A stretch of 64,000 nt of DNA from Biscogniauxia marginata (Eukaryota; Ascomycota; Sordariomycetes; Xylariales; Xylariaceae): positions 1-64,000 of the forward strand of contig MU404169.1 of the NCBI GenBank assembly GCA_022695795.1, read 5' to 3'. Of this stretch, positions 48,933 to 60,437 are shown in pieces (position 1 is the first letter of the stretch; each line of letters opens with the position of its first letter). The position numbers and the translations under genes were made by a program. Under the pieces are notes generated by a model, which did no database searches, had not been told where the DNA came from, and saw nothing but the letters and a program-made list of their open reading frames with translations.

Positions 48933-49431
48933 GGTGACCTTCGACACGGAGAACTCGCGGGATCGCAGTCTTCTATAACTTAAGCAAAAGCTGTTTCGTG
49001 GGATGGCCGACGGAGATGTACTACTTGCAGACCTCACACGTCGTTCGAAAACGGATGGATAACTAAGACCTGCTTTCAACCGCAACGTTGAAGCTACGTA
49101 GGAAGCAAGAGCACTTTGTCGGTGGATTGTTCAGAAGTTTATATCTTTCGGGATATCTATCAGAGAAAGTACCCAGGTATGCAACGAGTCGGGCGGCGTA
49201 ATGGGTGTTTATTCATTTCACGAACCCCTCCCCGGAAGAGTCGGATATGAACGGCGTGCCTCCGGCACTGCTATGGAACAGACAGGGGTTGGGGTGGGGG
49301 TGGGGTCTTTGGGGTACTTACGTAGGTAGGTATTAGGTACCTACCTAGTGTATTACCTAGGTAGTCAAGAAAGCATCCCTGGGGATTGGGGTTAGAATTG
49401 CGGGGGCGATGGGCACTAGTTTGGTGGATAC

Positions 49432-49450
49432 ATATATATATATATATATA
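49432..49450. repeat. (TA)n microsatellite
   Basis: About nine and a half AT/TA dinucleotide units in an otherwise mixed sequence. Simple-sequence repeat without further implication. Confidence 0.9.
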
Positions 49451-50441
49451 CCAAAGTTGCTATAGCAGAAAAATCTGATTATAAATCACGGCTCCCGGCT
49501 GGAATGTGCACTGTCCTTCAAACAGGTATCTAACCTCACACACTCGGGTTCGAAAAGGCGGTCGTCCCTTTATCGTTCGGAGATAACTCCTCGTATGATA
49601 TAGGTGGACCAGTCCGTGCTGTCAAGAGCAGATAAGGAGGGGTAGGAGACTTATATCGAATCTAGGCACTTCTACATTATAAATAAACGGATAGCAGCCC
49701 GCTTATCATCGGAAATCGTACGTTGGTTACGTACCTATGGTACATGGAGTACGTTGTAGAAGGTACTAAATCGGGCTTTTAGAAGCTCCAGAGTCGAAAG
49801 AATATCACCTAGTACCTTGGAGTGGACCTCGCTTGGACCTTAGGTAGAGGCGGGGTAGGTCGGTATTTAGTAGTGAGGTCATTTCTTTGGTAGCACAGCG
49901 AATCGGAAGCAACATAGCCCTCCCCCAGAAACGACAAGGCAGCTGTAAGGGTCTCGACGGGTTTTAATTGGATTGGGTAGCGCCACGCTACGATTCACGA
50001 GGACCCCTATTTTCTTGGGGATTGGTGACACGATAAAACGGTTGAACGGTCAGTAGCTGAGGTCATGACTAATAAAATGGCCGGTGCAGGTCTGTTGACT
50101 TCATTCTGTCTCCCTTACCTGTTTTTCTTTCTTAGAGACCTACCTAGAATTATTGCCTCCCTCCCGTCCCTTCAGAATTGTGGCGACCCGACCTTTGTCT
50201 TGGTTTTTTTTTGTTTCTTTTTTTTGTCTCTTTTCTTTTTGTTTGGGGGGGTAGAGTGTTGATAAGCTTTCCTCACCAGGTGTATATACCCTTCGTCACT
50301 TTTCTACAAATCAAGAAATTAGGTCTTCAGAAGGTCTGCGAGAACAACGACAAAAAGAAACTCTCGCTCTATTTTCCTCGAACGGCGTAAAAGTTGGTTT
50401 GTACCTTTTTGTGTCTATTTACGATAGCATGATGGCATGGG

Positions 50442-50469
50442 GCGATGGGCGATGGGCGATAAGCGATGG
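50442..50469. repeat. Four 7-bp tandem units (GCGATGG)
   Basis: Four head-to-tail copies of GCGATGG, the third altered to GCGATAA, lie about 0.5 kb before the FAD-oxidase start codon. Possible slippage product or a cluster of protein-binding sites. Confidence 0.8.
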
Positions 50470-50768
50470 GCGGCTTGACCATAGATTGGCTCAACATCCT
50501 CGTTACCTAGGCATCATGGATTCCCTGATACGCAGCAGCGAATCTGCTTCGATCGCAAACAAGTCGTCGGTGGCCTCTTCGACTGGCCATTGGGCCTATG
50601 ACGCTGGTGGAGTATCATTTTAATCTCCTAATCCTGGAATCCGGGAAACGGCCCCTCGCCATTTCGCCCTGGTGTGAGTCCCTATTGGGTAGGTCATCCA
50701 GCAAGTAATTGCCCTTGCAGCCCGGAAAGGAAATGAGTGAAAGAATGGAAATGACCTAAGATCTGCTG

Positions 50769-50775
50769 TATATAT
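50769..50775 (+). promoter_or_regulatory. TATA-like element before FAD oxidase
   Basis: TATATAT lies 215 nt before the ATG at 50990 and is followed by CT-rich sequence. It also argues that an in-frame ATG at 50774 is too close to be the usual start. Confidence 0.35.
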
Positions 50776-50989
50776 GCTTGCGCCTCCTAGCTTCATGTTT
50801 GCTCTTAAATATATACCTAGTCACCCTCTTGCGACAGATCTTCCTGACCCTGTCAGCCTTCAAGCACCTCCAAATCCGCATCGCCAAGTCGTACATCAAG
50901 CGCGTTTTCCTCTTCTACTCCGCCATCCGCCGACAACATTAAAAAAAGGACGTTTCGGGATCCCACCTGTAGGTGATATCAATACCGAC

Positions 50990-52673
50990 ATGGGGCAAGC
51001 CCCAAGCACTGCTTTAGCCGACTGCCTCAACGCCGTGTGCAATGGCCGTAGTGACTGCGTCGCCTTTGCGAACGCCGTGGATTATCAACTTTCCTGGGTA
51101 AATAGATACAATCTCGACATCCCAGTCGAACCGATCGCGGTGACGAGGCCCGAAACGGCCGAGGACGTATCTGCCTTCGTCAAATGCGCCGCCGCGAATA
51201 ATGTGAAGGTCCAGCCGAAATCCGGAGGGCATTCATATGCGTGAGCCAAAGCATCTTATCCACGGTTAACGGAGTGCCACGTTCGCTAACCCGCCCCTAG
51301 AAATTATGGTACGCTCGTAGCTCCAAGTCCCAGCTCGAGTTGTATGAAGATGGGCTGATGTGATTACAGGTTTGGGTGGAGAAGATGGAGAACTGGTCGT
51401 CGATCTTGTGAAGCTTCAAGATTTCTCTATGGACACCGATACCTGGCAAGCTACTATCGGCGGCGGTCACAAGCTCTCAGCTGTAACAGACAAACTTCAC
51501 GACAATGGCAAGAGGGCAATAGCTCATGGGACCTGTCCAGGGGTTGGTATCGGCGGTCATGCGACAATTGTAGGTCTTTTATCCCCTCCCCGTATGACCA
51601 AATAACAAATCCTGACAGGAAAACAGGGAGGTCTAGGCCCTGCTTCTCGCATGTGGGGATCATGTCTAGACCACGTCATCGAAGTCGAAGTAGTCACAGC
51701 AGATGGCTCGATTAAGCGTGCTAGCGAGACCGAGAATAGTGACCTCTTCTTCGTAAGAACGCCGTGCTTATCTTACGCGAGAACCTAATACTCATTTAAA
51801 ATTTAGGCATTGAAAGGAGCCGGTGCAGGGTTTGGTATCATTACCGAGTTTGTTGTGAAGACCCATCCTGAGCCCGGAAACGTCGTTCAGTATTCGTTTT
51901 CCCTCACGTTGGCCAAGCATTCAGATCTAGTACCGGTATTTCAGCAATGGCAGGATCTTATCTCGGATCCGAATCTCGACCGAAGATTCGGTAGCGAATT
52001 CGTGATGTATGAACTTGGTGTTATCATCACTGCCACTTTCTACGGAACGGAAGATGAATGGAATGCTTCAGGTATACCTGAGAGGATCCCAACTGGCAAG
52101 GTGTCGGTAGTCATAGACGACTGGCTTGGTGTCATAGCCCAGCAGGCTCAAGACGCTGCCCTTTGGCTCTCGGAGATTCGCACTGCCTTTACGGCACGTA
52201 GCCTGGCATTCCGACCTGACGAGCTCCTTTCGACGGACGCGATCACTAAGGTTATGAACTACATCGACGACGCGGATCGTGGCACGCTTATCTGGTTCCT
52301 CATATTCGACGTCACAGGCGGTGCAATAAGCGATATACCAATGAATGCCACAGCGTATTCCCACCGAGATAAGCTTATGTACTGCCAAGGATATGGCATC
52401 GGCATTCCTACTTTGACGACGGCCACCAGGGACTTCATAAGCGGCATCATCAACACAATCCAGGGGTCTTCGGCTCAGGCTTTGACAACCTATCCCGGTT
52501 ATGTTGACCCAGCTTTGACGAATGCTCAAGAGTCATACTGGGGTCCTAATCTGAAAACTCTAGGACAGATAAAGTCCAAGTATGATCCAACCGATTTATT
52601 CCACAACCCTCAGAGCGTGAAGCCAGCGGAAGACCAAACTTCAGCAGCATCGAAGAAGCAGGGGAGATTTTAA
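50990..52673 (+). CDS. Bicovalent FAD oxidoreductase, BBE/GOOX-like
   Basis: Five exons, 50990-51240, 51301-51308, 51370-51569, 51627-51752 and 51807-52673, give 483 residues. The second exon is only 8 nt and completes GGHSYANYGLGG. The N-terminal PCMH-type FAD domain has His81 in SGGHSYANYG and Cys142 in HGTCPGVGIGGH, the two residues that anchor FAD covalently in glucooligosaccharide oxidase and berberine-bridge-type enzymes; their 61-residue spacing fits. The C-terminal BBE segment reads SYWGPNLKTLG...KYDPTDLFHNPQSV. Relatives oxidise sugars, alcohols or alkaloids with O2, giving H2O2. There is no signal peptide; the MGQAPS start fits an N-myristoylation signal, so it is probably intracellular. 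An in-frame ATG at 50774 gives an unlikely 72-residue extension. Substrate unknown. Confidence 0.9.
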
Positions 52674-53377
52674 CAAATTGATACATGGAGGCAATCGGGT
52701 TTTTTTTGGGTGCATGGGTAGTCTATTGACTCCTGCTATATGGGATTGGATCCTAGGTGCGGAGAGATTCCGTTATCTACTCCCCAATATACGGTACAAA
52801 TAACGCTTTCCCCTTGCATAGGTACCTACCTACACACCCTTTTCACAGCCACAAAGCGAGGCAATTGCCCTGGGTTTCTAACAATACAGTATATAATTTA
52901 CTAATATTCATATCTAATATGCGTTTCTGTTATGATGGTCTGCATGTATCTACATAGTCAAGCACAGCTCAGCTTAATTACTTCCAAGCAGATTCTAATT
53001 TTCTACCCTTTCAACCTCTCTGCTGTTTGCTTAGCTGTTCATCCTCGATGTATCCCTTACCAAACCCCAACCCCTAACACCTTTTCCTCACCCGTAGTAT
53101 TCCCTCCACTCAACTCAACCCCTAGTCTTTACCTGCACGTTGGAATTTGACCGTGGAAAATCCCTAAATACCCCGCAAGATGCTGTCCAGATCATCAAGT
53201 TCTATATTCAGGAACTTCATTCTTCCTCCAATCAGGTGAGCCAATTTGTCTCGCAGTAGGAAGCATCATGAACTGATTCTACAACCCCAGAATGGGAGCA
53301 GCAAAGTGTTATCGTCCTCACGCTTCGATGTGCACACCATGGTAGCTGTCGTCACGAAGTCCAACTTGATCTTCAAG
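52674..53377. other. Intergenic, upstream of carboxylesterase
   Basis: About 0.7 kb between two plus-strand genes, with pyrimidine-rich sequence at about 53000-53120 that suits a promoter. The carboxylesterase frame stays open back to 53246, but that part has no protein-like features. No separate gene. Confidence 0.5.
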
Positions 53378-55208
53378 ATGATGGTACAAAATACGTATCG
53401 AAATCTAGTGTTTGTTCTTTTAAGCCTTATAGGGACATCATCCCCTAGAATCACGGTCAAGAATACGAGACCGGTAGTCCAAACGCTTAATGGAACATAT
53501 GTGGGAACTTACCTTGCAAACTGGGACCAAGACGTCTTCCTAGGAATGCCATATGCGCAGCCGCCAATAGGCCAACTTCGGTACAGATGGCCGCAATCTA
53601 TAAATGAGTCATTTAATGACATCAGAAACGCCACGCAGTATGGTTATAGCTGTATGCAATACGGGCAAAACTTCACCATGTCAGAAGATTGTTTAACTAT
53701 CAATGTTGTTCGACCGGCGGGCATATCAAATGAACTTCTTCCCGTTCTCGTATGGATTTATGGTGGCGGTCTCTATGCTGGTAGCACCGTAGATCCGAGA
53801 TACAACCTTTCGGGGATCGTGAAAGTCAGCCAGGAAATGGGCCTCCCTGTAGTTGCTGTCAGCATGAACTACCGATTGGGCATGTGGGGATTCTTCCAGT
53901 CAGCACAGGTACTTGCGGAGGGTTCTAGCAATGCCGGGCTTCTCGATCAACGTTTAGCACTCCATTGGATTCAAGAGAACATTGGGTCATTTGGCGGTGA
54001 TCCGAGAAAGGTGGTGCTATGGGGTGAGAGCGCCGGTGCCCAGAGTATTGCGTACCAACTCTTTAGTTACGACGGTCGAGATGACGGACTATTTCGTGGG
54101 GCGATCTTGGAAAGCGGCGGTCCGACGGGTGCGCAGATTGAGTCCCTCAGCTGGTATAACACGGCCATCGAGAACCTTACTCGTACAGTTGGATGCTGGG
54201 ATGCCCCTGACCAGTTCGCTTGTCTGCGTCAAGTCGACGAGGCAACATTATTTGCTGCGCACCCGAGTGTAGTATGGAACCCTCTTCTCGATGGTGATTT
54301 CCTAACAGAATACCCAAGTCAGTTGATGCCGCGGGATAAGTACGTTAAGGTGCCTCTTCTAATTGGTACCAACACCGACGAAGGGTTCGCCATATCCGGC
54401 ACCCTTGACACAGATAAAGACATTTTCAATTCTATGTTCACCTGGCGTAGCTACGCTTTCACCCCACCGACCATCCGTAAACTCCTCCAGCTTTATCCTG
54501 ACGATCCGTGTTATTCTCCCCCGTTCGCCATCACCAACTGCACTCGACATCCTACTCGGGGATTAATGTGGCGTCGAGCTGCCGCCATCGGGGGCGATCT
54601 AGTTATGATATCTGGGAGGCGGCGAATGACGGAACTATACACGCAGGCCGGGGTGCCGGTATATAGCTACCGCTTCGATCAGCGGCCGGTGAGGAATCCT
54701 CTAGGATATATCTTGCCCCTTTTCACCTCCTTCGGGGGATCAATTTTTCCTAACCGGGTTTAGTGAAGGACTTTCCGCTCCCGAAACCTGTGCTGGGAAA
54801 TCCTGATAACCCCTAAACATTCAACAAGAACAGAATAGCTGACTCCCCTCGCCATAGTGGAACTCGCCTGAGTGGGACGGCGTCAAGCACTTCCTGAACG
54901 TAGCGTACAGCTTTCAGAATATCTCGGGAGAATTAGGACCTAGTCCACAGTACGATAACCACGCCCGGCTAGCCAAGGCCATTGGACAGGCATACATCGG
55001 TTTCGTGTATAATCTAGATCCGAATAAGGCCTCATCGAAGGATGATCGCGGCGAAAAGCTGCTGCCGACTTGGCCAGTCTACGATCTTGATACGCCGATG
55101 AATATGGTGCTGAATGCAACCGAGACATGGGTTGAGGAGGATACATGGAGGAAAGAAGGGATTGCATTCATGATGACCCCTGAGGTGGCCAAGGAGTTGC
55201 TTTCCTAA
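53378..55208 (+). CDS. Secreted carboxylesterase type B
   Basis: Exons 53378-54688 and 54858-55208 joined by a 169-nt GTGAGG...TAG intron; 553 residues. The join gives FDQRP-WNSPEWDGVKHF. The start at 53378 places a signal peptide (MMVQNTYRNLVFVLLSLIG) at the terminus; the frame is open back to 53246. Alpha/beta-hydrolase marks: FLGMPYAQPPIGQLRY (54-69), SEDCLTINV (102-110), the oxyanion hole YGGGLYAG (128-135), nucleophile Ser218 in GESAGAQS, the acidic residue in GTNTDEGF, and the His in GVKHFLNVAYSF, encoded just after the intron. The enzyme hydrolyses carboxylic esters outside the cell; the substrate (lipid, phenolic ester or pesticide-like) is not predictable. Many N-glycosylation sites. 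Confidence 0.92.
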
Positions 55209-56401
55209 GCACATAGTAGAAAACTATGTAAAAAGTTTTCTGGAAAATGATAACCGTGTCATACCCGGATGCCCACAACGTCCTTGCCCGTCGTATTCTT
55301 CACCCCCTGGGTTGGGCATTAAAATTCTCTCAGAGCTTCAAAGTAGCGCATGTTATAAGGGCATCACCCATGGGGTACAGATTAGAAGGTTCTACAGCAG
55401 TATACTCGCAATAGCATAAACTCCTATACAGCCATTAATTTGCTACGGGGAGCTTTATCCCCGGTCACGACCCTCAGTTCAAAGAAAGCGGCAGGGAATA
55501 GAAAAATCTTTATACCTTAAAGTATACCTAGGTAGGTATATATACATCCTGCGCTAAAGAATGAATTTCATCGAGAGAGCTGGTGCGATGTAGCTTGCAC
55601 AGTTTTTGTATCCCAATTTATCAAGAATGCCCATCACATAGTCTGTCGTTCAGCTCCTAAAGCTAGATGTTTCGTTGCTTGACACAACGAGTATCAGTTT
55701 TCCCGCCTGCAATTTCAGGCGTCTGTTCGAGCATGTGATTGCGATCGGACCCTAAGGTCTTGGCTTTTCGTTTATTAGGCGCTCTTATCTTAAGACTCGG
55801 CCCAAGCCGATATAACGCATGATGTTTCATCAGGAGGCACTCGGTCTATTAGATATGTGTTAAAAATAAGTTTTTATTTATTTATACTAGAACAAGTGGA
55901 GCTTTTTCTTTTTCTCTTATCAGTCACCCTGCTGCATTTCAAAATTGTTTTGAGCACCTTGGTGCACAGTGTTATAAGAAACAAGCAGGACGAGGGAGAG
56001 ATGGTTTAGAAACCCCCGAGGGACGGGAGCACAGGTTATGAAGATGATTTGACACCTATTGTATACTGCAGGTAGGTAGGTACAACAATAAAAGTAAAGC
56101 GAAAGAGGAAATTGTGGTTAAGCCCCATTTGCACACGCGTCAACTTCTACGCCATCAAAGGCTCGGCAGCTGAAAAAAGCCTTGTGCCAAGAATATCGGC
56201 GATCGAGGTGCAGTGCCCAGCGTTGATCATCCGTAAGCCACAAGTTTCCAAGCTTCCAAGCTTCCAATCTTCCAATCTTCCAACCATGTCTGCTTGCGCA
56301 TTCTGCACACTTCAGGCTTCAAGCGACGAGCAATAGGCATGAACGCCTCGCCAGCTAGCTTGGAGAAGGGCCAGACAAGCAAACGACAGTTGAAGCCTCA
56401 A
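55209..56401. other. Intergenic, no gene seen
   Basis: About 1.2 kb after the carboxylesterase, with short AT-rich patches (55855-55925) and a five-unit 8-bp repeat at its right end. No protein-like frame is seen. Confidence 0.5.
56244..56283. repeat. Five 8-bp tandem units (CTTCCAA type)
   Basis: Five head-to-tail units, GTTTCCAA, GCTTCCAA twice and TCTTCCAA twice, lie about 120 bp before the SnoaL-like pseudogene. It could be the remains of its promoter or simple slippage. Confidence 0.85.
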
Positions 56402-57110
56402 AATGAACGGCATCGAGGCGACTTACAGGCCCTTTGTGACATGCTTGAATAGAAACAGATGCCTAGATACATAGGTAAACTCATCTATCACCAAAAACGG
56501 TGAACAGTTTACACTCAAGAGCTAACGCTGCGTAGGCCCGTACACCGGGCGACTTTTGAATTTACTGTGGATGCCGTTACCGTCGATCGCGAATCCAACC
56601 AGTTGGCGTCAACCGTTCTCTTGAAATTCGAACCCGAAGGGGCCGTGACGGGGCTTGAACCAACTGGCAATGGGATCTCTTTCGTGGAACAGCACATTAC
56701 CTGGGTTTCAAATGGCAAACTCTCGGGGGCATTGATACTGGCGGGTCGTGATGAAATTATTCGGCAGCTTTCTGACCCTCAGTCCAGTCACACCCCAGAT
56801 CTCATAGGCGAACGGGGACGCATGTTGAAAAAAACGCTGTCGGGTCGCGGGTTGAAACAAATGTGCTGGGCGTATATCGACTGTATCAACGTGATCCTTA
56901 ACGCCAAGCCATGATCGCTGGAAGAATACCGAGCCCTAATCCAGGAGGCATTCACAGCCATACCGGATATCGCATTCGATCTCCACTCGCGGTCGCGGAT
57001 GAGGAAGCACAACGTGTGGCAGCGCGAATTCAGAGGGTTGCCAGTAGGGGACACTGACGGGCACCAAAGCCAGCAGCCATAGTGTCAAATTTTCTGAGCC
57101 TGTCACTTAC
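56402..57110 (+). pseudogene. Broken tandem SnoaL-like (ester cyclase-type) gene
   Basis: No complete frame exists, but pieces in shifting frames follow the order of SnoaL-like proteins. First domain: 56402-56473 (MNGIEATYRPFVTCLN), then a different frame from 56475 (VNSSITKNGEQFTLKS), then from about 56530 in the first frame FEFTVDAVTVDRE, VTGLEPTGNGISFVEQH and a C-terminal helix (DEIIRQLS). A second domain begins at about 56850 (LKQMCWAYIDCIN), lacks about 15 residues, meets an in-frame TGA at 56912-56914, continues as SLEEYRALIQEAFTAIPDIAF and EFRGLPVGD, stops at 57080, and shows VKFSEPVTY in another frame at 57084. SnoaL-like proteins are small cone-shaped folds including polyketide cyclases. 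So this is a decayed two-domain gene. The family call rests on motif memory, not a search. Confidence 0.55.
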
Positions 57111-58994
57111 TAACTAATCGAGGGCAAGATAGCGAGAGTCTGGAGTATCGTTGATTGGGTATCTTACCGCCAGCAACTGCCGGAGAAGGAGGATGTCTGA
57201 CAATTCCACCACCGCCCAGGAACTGTCGAAATTGTAGATAATGCGTATGGGCAGGAGAGTAAAAAAAGATATCAAAGGATCCATGCCACTGCGTCGCCAA
57301 GAACTCCCTAAGGTCCACTATGGTGTTTTGCCAGTGACGGATCGATGAGAACCGCTGGATATGGGCTCCATCAGTTTTCTGCGCTGAGGCAGTCTACCAG
57401 AATATCCAAAAAAAAAAAAAATTTTTCCTTTTCTTTTTCGTCTTGTCGCAAACGGTGACGAATGTACGTGGCGGTGTCTGAAGTGGCGGCCTCATCTCTC
57501 CTCTCTCGTGAAGTCGTCGTCAGTAACCAGCCGGGAAGTTAAGCCAAGTCTAAGCTAGGAAATCAACCTTGACGACTAAGACACTACTGGACGCTATCGA
57601 AATGGGACCAAATGTCCACCTTCTTGGCTAATGAGGCGAGATTTGATGATTAATAACATGGTGTGCACATGCTTGTTCACCCGGCGGGTATCCCGAGTAC
57701 TACAATAATCAGAAACTTCCAGGCTGCCCTGGCCGTGGTCGCCTCCCGTTGACAGCAGCAGATTGGTAACGTTTAGAAACGATCGTGTGAAACATGACCT
57801 CTGATACGCCATGTTTTTTTTAGCAGTATAAACAAGCTATCGTCGGGTATTCTCGGACGGTATTATTCATGCTCTTGTTACTCGACAACCTCACCCTTTT
57901 TCGTGCGCTCCACTCTGCCAAACAGCCAAGACTGCGAGGACAAGGGGTCAAGATGGGCCTAAGTGCCGTTGTCAGAGCCTCAATGCAGCCTCTGCCGGGG
58001 CTAGGGTCTTGCCGTTGGGTCGGTGGCCCACCATCCTCAATCAGTTTCGCGTTTGACGTTGCTCGGGAGAAACATCGTAGACTCTCGAGCTATAGCTACC
58101 CGATTCGTTTTATAGGCCTTCATATCTATAAACGCTGCCCAATAGCGTTCGTATTAAAGCCACCACGACGATCTCCCAGGGGCCAGGGGGGTTGTGCCCT
58201 GTCATCTTCTTGCCCCCCGATTGGGTAGTATGAGATGGATCTGTGATGCACGGAGGATTTTCTGTGCCTTTGTTCTTTCGTCCTGTCTCTCTATCCTTGT
58301 CGTCGCTTGCGCCCAGCATTGCTATGCTATTTTTGCATCCATTTACACTACCTACTACACCACTCGTGAATCTTCTAGTTTACACTGCGCGTGGGGGGCG
58401 GTCTTGCTATTCCAACCTCTCTCTGTTCACCTTCGGGCTCTCGCCCAGCTCGCCCAGCCTGTGTTGTCCTCGACCGGGTGGGTCAGACTATCTTAACAAG
58501 CCCACACTCCACCACAACGACCTTCGCTCCTCCTAGGCTCGTCATAGCCTCGAAGATCCCAATGGAAGTATAGATCTACTACGACGTCGTTATTTGACGG
58601 TGCCTTATCAAGACCCTCTTGTTTGAGCCTAGTCATGGGGAAGTCTCGGTACCTTGGCTACGAGTGTTTCCACTTTCAGCATGTTTCTCATTTCTTGGCC
58701 TGATTATACCAAGACTTCATCGTCGGTGGATAATAAAGGGTACGTGATTGCCCAGTCATTCAGATTTTGACGGAGTGCCATTCTCTGGGAGCCAAGTTCA
58801 TTTCATTTTATATCGGAGGCCGGTACTCTTTTCGTTTTATAGCCTTTTCTTTTTTTTCCCTGTTTTCTTTTCGATTTTCTTTCCCCATAAGTCTTTTTCC
58901 TCACTCTCTTTTAGGTCTGTTTGGTTTGAAGTCGCCTGACGGCGGACTGTTTTAAGAGTTTTTCTTTTTATTATTAAGAGTAAAAAAAACAAAA
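57111..58994. other. Intergenic, upstream of dicarboxylate transporter
   Basis: About 1.9 kb. The last 200 bp before the transporter are strikingly pyrimidine-rich (58800-58920), a common feature of strongly expressed fungal promoters and 5' leaders. Several 60-119-codon frames are present, but none looks like protein. Confidence 0.5.
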
Positions 58995-60437
58995 ATGGAG
59001 AAGAGTCAGATATCAAAGCCCTATCCTCAGGAGGCCCTTTCGCATCCTATAGGGGGCCCATCCTTCGCTATCACCACCGACTCTGGTCGGACTTCCTTCG
59101 AGTATACTACAGGTCTTGGGGGCATGAGGAGGGATGATGGCGATATGACGGAAACACGGCTCAACTCGGCGGCAAGTTCTATTCGCAACGAGAAGGAGGG
59201 ACTAAGTAAGGATCCGGAGCATGGCGGCCACGATCACGACCACGCACACTCCGATCCTTACGATCCGAATCGACCAAAACTTGGACTCCGCCAACGAATG
59301 CATCATTTCACGTGGGCCTGGTTTACTTTGCCCATGAGCACGGGTGGTCTATCACTCCTCATCTTCGCCCAGCCTCACCAGTTCCCTGGGCTTAAGTCTA
59401 TTGGCTTGTTCGTTTATATTCTCAACATCATTATCTTTACTACTCTCTGCACCGGCATGATAGCACGGTTCTTCCTCCACCATGGCGATTTCTACAGGTC
59501 ACTGTCTCACCCCCGAGAAGGCTTTTTCTTTCCAACATTTTTCTTGTCGATTGCTACTATGATCACAAGCACCGAAAGATATGCCATTCCGGAGAATGAT
59601 ACGACCTTGAAGTGGGCAATCCAAACCGCCTTCTGGGGATATGTCATTGTCACCCTGATACTGGCCGTCGGGCAATTTAGCTTCGTATTCGCCGCGCATA
59701 GCTTCGGGCTGCAGACGATGATGCCGACGTGGATCTTGCCTATATTCCCAATCATGCTGTCAGGAACAATCGCCTCGGTTATCGCAGAGTCACAGCCTGA
59801 CATCGCGGCCTTGCCAATCGTGGTTGCCGGAACAACTTGTCAAGGGTTGGGAATATCGGTTGCGGTTTTGATGTATGCTCACATGATTGGACGTCTGATG
59901 CAATCCGGTAAGTTTGCTTGAATTTGAGACCCCTATGTTTTGCAATGGATGGCTGATTGGACTTCAGGTCTACCGAACCGTGAGCACCGGCCGGGTCTCT
60001 TTATGAATGTAGGACCGCCTGCTTTCACTGCTCTCGCATTGATTGGTATGGCAAATGGTATACCAGATGGTTTTGATCGGGAGGCAGACGGCGTTCTAGA
60101 TGCCAACATGATTAGGACCATGGCTATCATCAGTGGCATTTTCCTATGGGCCTTGGCTCTTTGGTGGTTTTTCATTGCTGTGATCGCCGTGATCAGTTCC
60201 CGGCCCAAGTACTTCCATCTCGGATGGTGGGCCATGGTTTTCCCCAACACTGGTTTCATCTTGGCGACCATTACCATCGGAAACTCGTTGAAGAGCGATC
60301 AAATACTATGGGTCGGTACGGGAATGTCGATCTGCCTGCTCCTCATGTACCTCTTCGTGCTCTACAGCCATATCCGGGCTGTCATCGTCCAAGATATTAT
60401 GTATCCTGGCCGTGACGAAGACGTGAACGACCACTAG
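58995..60437 (+). CDS. C4-dicarboxylate/malate transporter, TDT family (Mae1-like)
   Basis: Exons 58995-59907 and 59968-60437 with a 60-nt GTAAGT...CAG intron; 460 residues. The N-terminal 95 residues are hydrophilic with a His/Asp-rich patch (GGHDHDHAHSD, about 77-87). About ten hydrophobic segments follow, starting HHFTWAWFTLPMSTGGLSLL, the first helix of the tellurite-resistance/dicarboxylate transporter (TDT) family that includes Schizosaccharomyces Mae1, yeast Ssu1 and plant SLAC1. Further matches to the Mae1-like branch are HPREGFFFPTFFLSIATM and, after the splice, PGLFMNVGPPAFTALALIGM. The likely role is proton-coupled malate or succinate movement at the plasma membrane; an anion-channel or sulphite role cannot be excluded. 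Confidence 0.9.

Larger units (their letters stand above)
48933..50989. other. Divergent intergenic region
   Basis: About 2 kb between the 5' ends of the ThDP enzyme (minus) and the FAD oxidase (plus); both promoters should lie here. It includes TAGGTA clusters at 49318-49370, a TA microsatellite, a T-rich tract near 50195-50250 and a 7-bp tandem repeat. No gene is supported. Confidence 0.5.
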
